Origin: Ureibacillus manganicus DSM 26584
Lineage (GTDB): Bacteria; Bacillota; Bacilli; Bacillales_A; Planococcaceae
Assembly: GCF_000772945.1 (NCBI RefSeq)
Contig: NZ_JPVN01000024.1
Coordinates: 1 to 47,878 of the forward strand
Reading direction: 5' to 3'
Length of the DNA stretch: 47,878 nt
Made by a program: the position numbers and the translations under genes. Below are positions 26,789 through 34,284 of the stretch, one piece after another. The stretch's first letter is position 1; each line of letters begins with the position of its first letter. Under the pieces are notes generated by a model. That model did no database searches and was not told the origin of the DNA. It worked only from the letters and a program-made list of their open reading frames with translations.

Positions 26789-27842
26789 ATTGAGCGGCTT
26801 TCAATCGGAATTGAGCGATTGATTACCCTTATTGAGCGACTTCCCCCGAGAATTGAGCGACTTTGGCCGAGATTGCATTTATTGAGCGGAATTTTTCACG
26901 AATTGAGCGGCTTTTGATTGGAATTGAGCGATTGATTAACACAATTGAGCGGCTTCCCCGAAAATTGAGCGACTTTAGCTCTGGTGGATTTATTGAGCGG
27001 AATTTTTCACGAATTGAGCGGCTTTCAATCGGAATTGAGCGATTGTTTACCCTTATTGATCGGTTTCCCCCGAGAAATAAGCGACTTTGGCCGAGATTGC
27101 ATTTATTGAGCGGAATTTCGCAATAATTGAGCGGCTATCAATCGGAATTGAGCGATTGTTTACCCTTATTGAGCGACTTCCCCCGAGAATTGAGCGACTT
27201 TGGCTAAGTTTGCATTTATTGAGCGGAATTTTGCAATAATTGAGCGGCTTTCGATCGGAATTGAGCGATTGTTTACCCTTATTGAGCGACTTCCCCCGAG
27301 AATTGAGCGACTTTGGCTAAGTTTGCATTTATTGAGCGGAATTTTGCAATAATTGAGCGGCTTTCGATCGGAATTGAGCGATTGTTTACCCTTATTGAGC
27401 GACTTCCCCCGAGAATTGAGCGACTTTGGCTAAGTTTGCATTTATTGAGCGGAATTTTGCAATAATTGAGCGGCTTTCGATCGGAATTGAGCGATTGTTT
27501 ACCCTTATTGAGCGACTTCCCCCGAGAATTGAGCGACTTTGGCTAAGTTTGCATTTATTGAGCGGAATTTTGCAATAATTGAGCGGCTTTCAATCGGAAT
27601 TGAGCGATTGTTAACCCTTATTGAGTGACTTCCCCAGAATATTGAGCGACTTTACTCTAATTAGATTTATTGAGCGGAATTTCTCACGAATTGAGCGGCT
27701 TTTGATTGGAATTGAGCGATTGATTAACACAATTGAGCGGCTTCCCCGAAAATTGAGCGACTTTAGCTCTGGTGGATTTATTAAGCGGAATTTCGCATGA
27801 TTTGAGCTACTTAGCCATAGAATTAAGCGACTTCCCCAGCGA
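26789..27842 (+). repeat. Higher-order tandem repeat: nine ~113-bp units of five ATTGAGCG modules
   Basis: Units start at 26789, 26902, 27013, 27126, 27239, 27352, 27465, 27578 and 27690, giving spacings of 113, 111, 113, 113, 113, 113, 113 and 112, then decay by ~27842. Each unit has five modules opening with ATTGAGCG, of 21, 21, 21 (or 20), 29 (or 28) and 21 bp. Module tails differ within a unit (GGCTTTCRATCGGA, GATTGTTTACCCTT, GACTTCCCCCGAGA, GACTTTGGCTAAG..., GGAATTTTGCAATA) but are conserved between units. Units at 27239, 27352 and 27465 are nearly identical; units 26902 and 27690 share a different variant. All ~45 modules have the same orientation. The unit length is not a multiple of three and no frame spans it, so it is non-coding. 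Confidence 0.95.
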
Positions 27843-27910
27843 TATATGTAACAATAACAACTTTCTATTAGATTAACTTCTTAAGCATCAAGTGAATTTT
27901 CGCACGCTTC

Positions 27911-27956
27911 AAAAAACAGCCCAATCCCTCAATTTTCACATCGAGGAGATTGGGCT
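27911..27956 (-). terminator. Terminator of helD
   Basis: AGCCCAATC / GATTGGGCT with an inner CTC/GAG stem; the minus strand continues TTTTTT. It lies 16 bases beyond the helD stop. Confidence 0.85.
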
Positions 27957-27971
27957 CTTAATCACTGAAAG

Positions 27972-30302
27972 CTAAACTTGAATAAATCCTTCATCAAGCG
28001 CTCGCTGTAAAAATGGCGTTGGTGTTCCTATACTATAAAGCTCCAAACAATGCATAGCTCTCGTACAAACTGTGTAGAAAACTTTTCGTAAACTTTCATC
28101 CCCATATACATTTTCCGATGCATCATAGATGATGACCGCATCAAATTCAATACCTTTTGACAAATAGGATGGAACAATGACTATTCCTTGCTCGAAATCA
28201 AAGGAACTGCTCTTGAGTAGTTTCATTCCATCAATGTGGGACAAGGCTTCATAAGCACGTGAACTTTCTTCTGCAGATTTGCAAATTACGGCAATACTTT
28301 GGTAACCATGGTTTCTTAATTCCTCAATCTTCAGGGCAATGCTACTGTGCAACTCATCATAAGTATTTATTTTTCTCAATACAGGAAGTTCCCCATCTCG
28401 TTCAAAAGGAATAATTTGTTCCCCATTTGGAACTAATCTTTTTGTAAATTCAACAATCGGTTTTGTTGATCGGTAGCTTTTGTTGATGGTAATTAATTCG
28501 GCTTGATCTGGCCCATAAAGATTTGTAAGTAAGTTAAAATTATTTTTGTCGCTAGAGTGGGCGAAAATTGCCTGATTAAAATCGCCAAGTACGGTCATCT
28601 TTGCCGCAGGAAATAGTCGTTTTAAAAACTCAAACTGGAATGGTGAGTAATCTTGGGCTTCGTCAACAACGATGTGTTTGATCGAAGAATTTGTATGAAA
28701 GCCTTGAATAAGTTCTTTTAACAGTAGAAATGGTGTTGCATCTTCGTAAGATAGTTTTGCATCATCTACCAATTCAATTGTTCCTAGGCAAATTGCATCC
28801 CACTCCTCCGGTATTTCCCCTTCTAACCAACGAGAAATTTTAGCCCTGTCTAAAAACAGTTGTGTATATATTTCTTTATAGTTAATGAATTGAAGTTTGC
28901 GGATTCGTCTTCGTAACGGTTTTAATTTTTGCTGAACGATTAAACGTGCCAGAGCTTCTGGCTCCATATCATAATCGGCAACTGCATCCTTTTTATAGCC
29001 TCGTTTTTCCGCCAAGGTAATTTGAGCTTTATAGTATTCCTCATTACTCAAAAGCTCGATTTCCTCCTGAACCCAAGCCTGTGCCCATTCGTATCGTGTC
29101 TTTTCTTTTACTTGTTCCAAAATCCAGTCCTTCAATTTTTCCAATCGATTATGGAAACGCAACTGTGTGTCATGACTGTAAAATCGATCAATGATTTGTT
29201 GTGATGAGATAATTGGTTTTCCTCTGAAGGTAATATCCTTAAATTGCATTCCTTCTAATTCCAGTGACTGTCTATAGGATAGTATAGCGTCAAAAAATTG
29301 AATTGAAGCCTTAAAACGAATACTCGCTAATCTAGAACTATAGAAGGGCGCACCATGAGATGTTAATACATACTCTAATTGCTCAAATGGACTTTCAACT
29401 TCAAACTCATCACTTAAACGATTGTATAGATAATCTTGAAACGTCACCTGTTGCATATTTTCTTCCCCAAGCTCCGGTAAAACATTGGAAACGTAACTAC
29501 TAAACATGGAATTAGGAGAGAATAAAATAATTTGGTCAGCATTCATGCGATCGCGATATTTGTAAAGTAAATAAGCAATACGTTGTAAGGCCACTGATGT
29601 TTTTCCACTACCTGCCGCCCCTTGAACAATAAGCAACCTTCCTTGATCGTGTCGAATAATTCGGTTTTGCTCTTGTTGAATGGTTGCAACAATATTATGC
29701 ATCTTTTTGTCAGTAACTTTACCAAGTACTTGCTGTAATATCTCATCGCCAATCGTGATACTCGTATCGAACATCGATTGAAGAACGCCGCCGCGAATAA
29801 TATATTGCCACTTTTTCTCCAATACCCCTTCGACTACACCCCCAGGAGTTGTGTATTTTGCAGGACCAGGCTGATAATCGTAATACACACTAGAGATTGG
29901 TGCCCTCCAGTCATAGATCAGGAAATCTTCCCCACTCGCATCAGTAAGCGATGAAATCCCAATATAAATTTGTTCTGTTGCAGGTAACCCATCTTCTAAA
30001 AAATCAATCCGTCCAAAATACGGGATTTCTTGCATTTTGGTTAATGTTGATAAGCGCTTGGATGCATGCTTATGAGTGGTTTGAATGACAGAGAGTGCTT
30101 GTGCCTCTTGACGCAAACTGATAATCGTCTCCAAATAATCATCAAACGTGTCCGTATTCACCTTGACCTCATCCCAAAAGTTTTTACGTGTTTGAATCAC
30201 TTCACTTTTTCGTCTACCAGTTTCGTCTTCCAATCTGTTGATTTCCTTAACAAGGATCTTGATGACACTATCTACTCGTTTTTGCTCTAGTTCCCGGTTC
30301 AT
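27972..30302 (-). CDS. helD: HelD-type RNA polymerase recycling helicase (UvrD/Rep superfamily)
   Basis: 776 residues, like B. subtilis HelD. An N-terminal coiled coil (~5-75) precedes the 1A domain with Walker A GAAGSGKTSVALQR (~200); motif II VDEAQDYSPFQ, NKSYRSTKPIVEF, and C-terminal PSYLSKGIEFDAVIIYDASENVY with CTRAMHCLEL complete the SF1 motifs. HelD uses ATP to free stalled RNA polymerase from nucleic acid. ATG 30302 follows AAGGGG by seven bases; the open frame before it is AT-rich and non-homologous. Upstream, 30352-30407 is a large dyad. Confidence 0.93.
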   Translation of the reverse strand: MNRELEQKRVDSVIKILVKEINRLEDETGRRKSEVIQTRKNFWDEVKVNTDTFDDYLETIISLRQEAQALSVIQTTHKHASKRLSTLTKMQEIPYFGRIDFLEDGLPATEQIYIGISSLTDASGEDFLIYDWRAPISSVYYDYQPGPAKYTTPGGVVEGVLEKKWQYIIRGGVLQSMFDTSITIGDEILQQVLGKVTDKKMHNIVATIQQEQNRIIRHDQGRLLIVQGAAGSGKTSVALQRIAYLLYKYRDRMNADQIILFSPNSMFSSYVSNVLPELGEENMQQVTFQDYLYNRLSDEFEVESPFEQLEYVLTSHGAPFYSSRLASIRFKASIQFFDAILSYRQSLELEGMQFKDITFRGKPIISSQQIIDRFYSHDTQLRFHNRLEKLKDWILEQVKEKTRYEWAQAWVQEEIELLSNEEYYKAQITLAEKRGYKKDAVADYDMEPEALARLIVQQKLKPLRRRIRKLQFINYKEIYTQLFLDRAKISRWLEGEIPEEWDAICLGTIELVDDAKLSYEDATPFLLLKELIQGFHTNSSIKHIVVDEAQDYSPFQFEFLKRLFPAAKMTVLGDFNQAIFAHSSDKNNFNLLTNLYGPDQAELITINKSYRSTKPIVEFTKRLVPNGEQIIPFERDGELPVLRKINTYDELHSSIALKIEELRNHGYQSIAVICKSAEESSRAYEALSHIDGMKLLKSSSFDFEQGIVIVPSYLSKGIEFDAVIIYDASENVYGDESLRKVFYTVCTRAMHCLELYSIGTPTPFLQRALDEGFIQV

Positions 30303-30598
30303 AGCTACACCCCTTAAAAAAATAAGATAAAACAGTTGACTTTCTCCATGTATGCATTGTATAATTAAAATAGGGATAATATACTTAAATATTAAATTAC
30401 AATGCATATCTATATAAACTTATCACGTTCTCATATCTTTTTCAATGACTTTTTGTAATTCTATAAGTATTTCTTTTTTTTTTGCATTTTTTTACCCCAA
30501 CTCTGTCATCCCTTCACAATCCATTCGTAATCATTTTCTCTATTATTCCGTCTTCCTATATAAAATAGTCATTTATATTTTTCCAGTAAAATAAAAAA
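30303..30598. other. Intergenic region upstream of helD with a long dyad
   Basis: Contains ATGCATTGTATAATT (30352-30366) and AATTACAATGCAT (30395-30407), inverted copies with one extra base, separated by 28 AT-rich bases. It is placed where the helD promoter should be, so an operator is possible. No gene seen. Confidence 0.45.
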
Positions 30599-30621
30599 AC
30601 GTTACCCCTGTTGGATAACGT
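30586..30621 (-). terminator. Terminator of the lipoprotein gene
   Basis: ACGTTA (30599-30604) and TAACGT (30616-30621) with inner CC/GG pairing; TTTTTTTATTTT follows on the minus strand. Confidence 0.7.
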
Positions 30622-30686
30622 CGCCATTCATTGGTTAAAAACTTCGGGATTTTTCTGTGAAGTACGTAACCTTCGTAGATTGCGTT

Positions 30687-31247
30687 TTAGAATTCCTTAT
30701 TACTAAGCTCAAACTGGGCAATTTCTTTATCTTTTATCGAGACAATGATTGTTGCATCCAAGGCAATTTCTTGTAGCTTTTGCAATTGTTTGGTGGAAGG
30801 TGTTTTAATTCCGGAGTTTTCTGTAATCTCTATTAATATAAAGTCTAGCGTAAATTCGCCAAGCTCATTTGGTTCGAGTATCGGCTTACTCGTTTCTCCA
30901 GCGCCGAGTTTTCTCCCTTTTTCCTCAAAAATATTTACACCCAACATTTCTTTAGAAAGTGTTAGTAAATTTTCACCTGGCTCTAACGTGACCTGCAACC
31001 CTTCATCGTAATTAGAACCTTGTAATTTACCATATCCGCCAACAGCATCTACACCAATATTCTTTAAACTAAAATTGTAACTTAATATATTAGGAAGAAT
31101 CATTTCTCCGTCATGTTCAGTTGAAGAAAATCCTACGATCGTTGTTTCTTTGATCGCAACTGTAGCATCGACTAATTCTAAAGTGATCTTATTTGAGCAA
31201 CCTGACAATAGTAGTAAAATGATGACACATAGCAAAATAAGTCTCAT
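30687..31247 (-). CDS. Lipoprotein of unknown function
   Basis: 186 residues. The signal peptide ends in the lipobox LLSGC, with Cys17 as the lipidated residue. The mature part looks beta-rich, with SYNFSLKNIGVDAVGGYGK and YDEGLQVTLEPGENLL reminiscent of an Ig-like or DUF4352-type domain, but I cannot assign a family. It lies 42 bp behind the dehydrogenase gene and may be cotranscribed. Confidence 0.75.
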   Translation of the reverse strand: MRLILLCVIILLLLSGCSNKITLELVDATVAIKETTIVGFSSTEHDGEMILPNILSYNFSLKNIGVDAVGGYGKLQGSNYDEGLQVTLEPGENLLTLSKEMLGVNIFEEKGRKLGAGETSKPILEPNELGEFTLDFILIEITENSGIKTPSTKQLQKLQEIALDATIIVSIKDKEIAQFELSNKEF

Positions 31248-31289
31248 TCATTTCCCCCAAATATTAAAAGATTTAAAATCAAAAATGCT

Positions 31290-32258
31290 TCATTGTTTAT
31301 TCACAAGATTCAATGGCATCTCGCCCCTTATAGCCTGAACTAAATTATCAGCCGCAAGATCAGCCATTTTCATGCGAGTTGCGATACTTGCACTTCCTAT
31401 ATGAGGTAAAGTCACGACGTTTGGTAATGTTAATAAAGGATGGTCCGTTGATATAGGTTCTTGTTCAAATACATCTAATCCCGCAGCCCATATTTCGCCT
31501 TTCACAAGCGCTTCGTATAAATCAGATTCGTTAACAATCCCGCCTCTTGCTGTATTTATGAGAATTGCATTTTTCTTCATTAATTTAAAGTGTTCTGCAG
31601 TAATGAGGTTTTTCGTCTCTGTTGTGTACGGAGTCATAACAAGAATAAAATCTGACTCTCTAAGTAATTCCTCAAAAGGAACATAGGTAGCCCCAAGTTC
31701 CTGTTCAACTTCGAGCTTCCTGTTTCGGTTGTTATATAAGAGTTTCATATTAAAGCCTTTTGTTCTTCTCGCAACCGCTTCACCAATTCTCCCCATTCCT
31801 ATAATCCCTATAGTAGCTCCAAATATATCTTGCCCTGTTAATAGATTTGGCGACCAAGTCTGCCATTGCCCAGCTCTCAAAAAGTCAGAAGCTTCTACTA
31901 ATCTGCGAGCGGTAGCCATAAGTAGCGCGAACGTTAAATCCGCAGTCGTTTCAGTTAAAACATCAGGTGTATTCGTTACCAAAATCCCCTTTTTTGTCGC
32001 AGTTTCAATATCAATGTTGTTATACCCGACCGCCATATTACTAATTACTTTCAAATTCTTAGCTTTTTCTAACAACTGCGCATCAATCGATTCTGTTAAT
32101 AAACAAAATAAACCTTCCACTTCTACAATTTTAGTCTCTAACAAATCTCGAGGTATGGGTATGTCTTCCTTTTCCCAAATAAACACATCAGCCACTTCAC
32201 GAATTTTATCAATGATTGGTTCAGGGATTCTTCTAGTTATTAAAACTTTAGGTTTCAT
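31290..32258 (-). CDS. D-isomer 2-hydroxyacid dehydrogenase (glyoxylate/hydroxypyruvate reductase-like)
   Basis: 322 residues. NAD(P)-binding GIIGMGRIGEAVARR (~147-161), the substrate-binding VGYNNIDIE (~77), Arg in INTARGGIVNE (~236), Glu in FEQEP (~265) and the catalytic His in LPHIGSA (~283) are all present. It reduces 2-oxo acids such as glyoxylate with NAD(P)H; YvcT and GyaR are relatives. Its first codons overlap the NUDIX gene by 11 bp, so the two are coupled. Confidence 0.9.
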   Translation of the reverse strand: MKPKVLITRRIPEPIIDKIREVADVFIWEKEDIPIPRDLLETKIVEVEGLFCLLTESIDAQLLEKAKNLKVISNMAVGYNNIDIETATKKGILVTNTPDVLTETTADLTFALLMATARRLVEASDFLRAGQWQTWSPNLLTGQDIFGATIGIIGMGRIGEAVARRTKGFNMKLLYNNRNRKLEVEQELGATYVPFEELLRESDFILVMTPYTTETKNLITAEHFKLMKKNAILINTARGGIVNESDLYEALVKGEIWAAGLDVFEQEPISTDHPLLTLPNVVTLPHIGSASIATRMKMADLAADNLVQAIRGEMPLNLVNKQ

Positions 32259-32670
32259 CTAGTTCCACTCCATTATCTCTAAGATTTCTTAATATATTAA
32301 TCAAATATGGCCTATCCTCAGGGAAGGATAATTCTAAAGATTTTAACTCCTCGATAGATTTCCAAGCAATATCGTATATCAATTGGTCAGGATCCTGAAA
32401 ATTTCTACTTCCACCAACAACTTTCGCAAAAAAATAATGGACTTCCACAAATTCATTTTGCTTCACGTAAATTTTATCTTCAATTTCTACGATGTAGCCG
32501 GTTTCTTCTCTCACCTCGCGTACACAACATTCTTCAAAGGTTTCTCCGCGCTCTTTTCCTCCAGAAGGTGTTGCCCACAGCTTATTTTCATCTGGTTTTC
32601 CTTGCAAAACCATTAACAATTCCCCATGTTTATTTATACAAATTGCTGATGAACCGTACCATTTTTGCAT
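32248..32670 (-). CDS. NUDIX hydrolase
   Basis: 140 residues. A complete NUDIX box, GGKERGETFEECCVREVREE then TG, matches Gx5Ex7REUxEExG. It hydrolyses nucleoside-diphosphate derivatives; the substrate cannot be read from sequence. It overlaps the dehydrogenase gene by 11 bp. Confidence 0.92.
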   Translation of the reverse strand: MQKWYGSSAICINKHGELLMVLQGKPDENKLWATPSGGKERGETFEECCVREVREETGYIVEIEDKIYVKQNEFVEVHYFFAKVVGGSRNFQDPDQLIYDIAWKSIEELKSLELSFPEDRPYLINILRNLRDNGVELDET

Positions 32671-32697
32671 AGATTGTCACCCCATTTAGTACACCTT

Positions 32698-32883
32698 TTA
32701 ATCTATTAACATTTGTTTAATGTCCTCATAGTACTCTTTAATGAAATAATAGCTACCATCTGTGTCAAGGATTGTCTCTAGCGCAGAATTATAGTCTCTG
32801 CCTTTTTCCTCCCAGACGTGGACAATATGATTTTTATTAATAAGTGTCTTTGTTCCATCTGACAAAGTTAACTCGATAAACAT
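32698..32883 (-). CDS. Small hypothetical protein, FlbD/SwrD-like
   Basis: 61 residues. It begins with a beta hairpin (MFIELTLSDGTKTLINKNHIVHV), then a second beta pair (DTDGSYYFIKE) and a C-terminal helix, the layout of FlbD/SwrD proteins, although it is not in a flagellar locus. Similarity is structural impression only. It sits 2 bp after the HIT gene's stop, in the same cluster. Confidence 0.6.
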   Translation of the reverse strand: MFIELTLSDGTKTLINKNHIVHVWEEKGRDYNSALETILDTDGSYYFIKEYYEDIKQMLID

Positions 32884-32885
32884 AA

Positions 32886-33302
32886 TCAGACATCTCCTTT
32901 TAAATATTCAGTTTTTAAAGTTTTACCAATAGCAATTAAATCTTCTTCCATTACATCGATATCGGGCTCAACCCATGAAAAGCCGTCATTTTGAAAACGC
33001 GGGAATACATGCATATGATAGTGGTCGACATCTTTGAAAATTCCATTATTTTGCATTATCGTTATTCCGTCTGCTTGAAATGTTTTTTCTATTACATTTG
33101 CAATTTTCTGTGCAGTTATTATTACGTTATATAAAGACTCTTGATCAACATCTGTAAATTCTATGTAATGCTTTTTAGGAATAACCAGAACATGGCCTTT
33201 ATTTATCGGATTAATATCTAAGATGCAACAAACATGATCGTTTTCATGGATAATATAAGCTTTTTCCCTTTTAGTAATAATTTCGCAAAAAATACAGTTC
33301 AT
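32886..33302 (-). CDS. HIT family protein (nucleotide hydrolase/transferase)
   Basis: 138 residues. The histidine triad is HYHMHVF (His94, His96, His98); N-terminal CIFCEI matches the zinc-site CxxC of bacterial HIT proteins. Members cleave adenosine phosphoramidates or dinucleoside polyphosphates. AAAGGAGG precedes ATG. It follows the truncated DUF2785 gene and starts a tight cluster with the two next genes. Confidence 0.93.
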   Translation of the reverse strand: MNCIFCEIITKREKAYIIHENDHVCCILDINPINKGHVLVIPKKHYIEFTDVDQESLYNVIITAQKIANVIEKTFQADGITIMQNNGIFKDVDHYHMHVFPRFQNDGFSWVEPDIDVMEEDLIAIGKTLKTEYLKGDV

Positions 33303-33323
33303 AGTTAATGCCTCCTTTTGAGA

Positions 33324-33530
33324 CTAGTGACAGGTACATAAATCAATTAATATTCCATCCAACTTCTCGAATAGGTCCTTTATTAGTTTTCCAAATGTAT
33401 TGTAGATTAAATGATCTCTAAGTTCAGGATCTGTTGAACCTATCTGATCTAAAATTCTTTCAATTAAATGATCCATATTACTAGTTTGTATGGATTGATC
33501 TAAGTTTAACAATTCAGTTTTTAGTGTCAT
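33324..33530 (-). pseudogene. Truncated DUF2785-family gene (68 codons)
   Basis: The product (LNLDQSIQTSNMDHLIERIL, DQIGSTDPELRDHLIYNTFG) matches, by recollection, only the N-terminus of DUF2785 proteins, which are several times longer. The last codons (DLCTCH-stop) fall in GTGACAGGTACATAAA (33327-33342), a 15/16 match to the arm of the hairpin at 3641-3656. The gene probably lost its 3' part at a repeat. ATG 33530 lies eight bases after AAAGGT, better placed than the TTG two codons earlier. Confidence 0.6.
33327..33342. repeat. Dispersed repeat fragment
   Basis: GTGACAGGTACATAAA differs at one base from 3641-3656. Here the partner arm of the hairpin is missing, so it is a partial copy, and it supplies the stop codon of the truncated gene. 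Confidence 0.5.
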
Positions 33531-33757
33531 TTTCAATTACCTTTCTCGGATTTCCCTTTTAAATAGTTGATTTTCAAAACTCGAGATTAATAACACCAGT
33601 TGATAACAAGCGTTATCCTCTTGATTACTATTCGACACAGATTTCATTAAATCCTATACAAACAAGTTAGATGAAACTATTTAAATACTACTTCGTATAT
33701 AGATTAGACCGTTATTTAACGAGAAAAAAGGAGAAATTGATTGTTTTGAATAGTTGA

Positions 33758-33904
33758 ATGAAAGTTTTACTTATCTTTGTTTATTTTGTTACAGTTGCTG
33801 ATGCTTATTATTCTACTCTCTTTGTAGAACCAAAAAATCCGCCTAAATTCCAGATTTCTCAGGTGTCTTTACAATCCTCTGAAACAGGTACTACTCTACG
33901 GTAA
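33758..33904 (+). CDS. Small secreted or membrane peptide (48 aa), tentative
   Basis: ATG opens a frame with a hydrophobic N-terminus (KVLLIFVYFVTVADA) and a polar tail, like a signal peptide with AxA-type end. AAGGAG lies ~22 bases upstream, but a six-codon frame beginning TTG nine bases behind it ends at TGA directly before this ATG (TGAATG), which could couple translation. A + strand terminator follows at 34070. Not recognised. Confidence 0.35.
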   Translation: MKVLLIFVYFVTVADAYYSTLFVEPKNPPKFQISQVSLQSSETGTTLR

Positions 33905-34069
33905 CAAAGTTAATAAATTTACATTTATCATAAAATTAGTAAATTTATGTGTTGTAATAAGTATTACTAAGATTAATACTCTATTTTCATTACTTATAAA
34001 CAACCATTATTTTCGAACTGTAATATTACGAAACTGAAGCGTTGGCATAAAAATATATTTACAGAGTTT

Positions 34070-34100
34070 GGGGAGGCATAGAACCTCCCTTTTTCATTTT
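34070..34100 (+). terminator. Terminator of a + strand transcript
   Basis: GGGAGG / CCCTCC-type stem (GGGAGG 34071-34076, CCTCCC 34084-34089), 7-base loop, then TTTTTCATTTT. No annotated + gene precedes it except the tentative peptide at 33758, so it points to an unannotated transcript. Confidence 0.75.
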
Positions 34101-34152
34101 ATAAAATCGCTAATGTCTTATTTGTTATTTGTATAATCTGAGGAAATATAAA

Positions 34153-34221
34153 CTTCGGAATTATTATGAAAATCTTCGGGATTACTTCTCGAGACTTCGG
34201 GATTATTGATTAAAACTTCGG
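34153..34221 (+). repeat. Four-copy CTTCGG array with exact 21-bp period
   Basis: CTTCGG starts at 34153, 34174, 34195 and 34216; three copies continue as CTTCGGRATTA. Bases between are otherwise unrelated. A single similar AACTTCGGGATT occurs at ~30642. Rest of 33905-34240 holds only the terminator at 34070. Confidence 0.8.
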
Positions 34222-34240
34222 AAACAAATACCGAACACAT

Positions 34241-34271
34241 AAAAAAAAGCCGAAAGCATCGCGCTTCCGAC
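34241..34271 (-). terminator. Terminator of the P5C dehydrogenase gene
   Basis: GCCGAAAGC / GCTTCCGAC pair with G-U wobbles; TTTTTTTT follows on the minus strand. Confidence 0.85.
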
Positions 34272-34284
34272 CTCTTTAAAATAT

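Noticed and set aside
26863-27126. 87-codon frame with IERL repeated every seven residues
   Set aside because: It is the 21-bp module read as seven codons. The 113-bp unit is not a multiple of three, the frame dies in the next units, and there is no RBS.
26789-27842. CRISPR or iteron origin
   Set aside because: No unique spacers and no cas genes; no rep gene, AT-rich unwinding block or plasmid gene nearby. Iteron-like spacing is noted but no origin is claimed.
31729-32262. 177-codon + strand frame
   Set aside because: Exact antisense of the 2-hydroxyacid dehydrogenase gene, with no RBS and low-complexity sequence.
32698-32883. Flagellar FlbD/SwrD gene
   Set aside because: Only the layout is similar and no flagellar gene is near, so no symbol is given.
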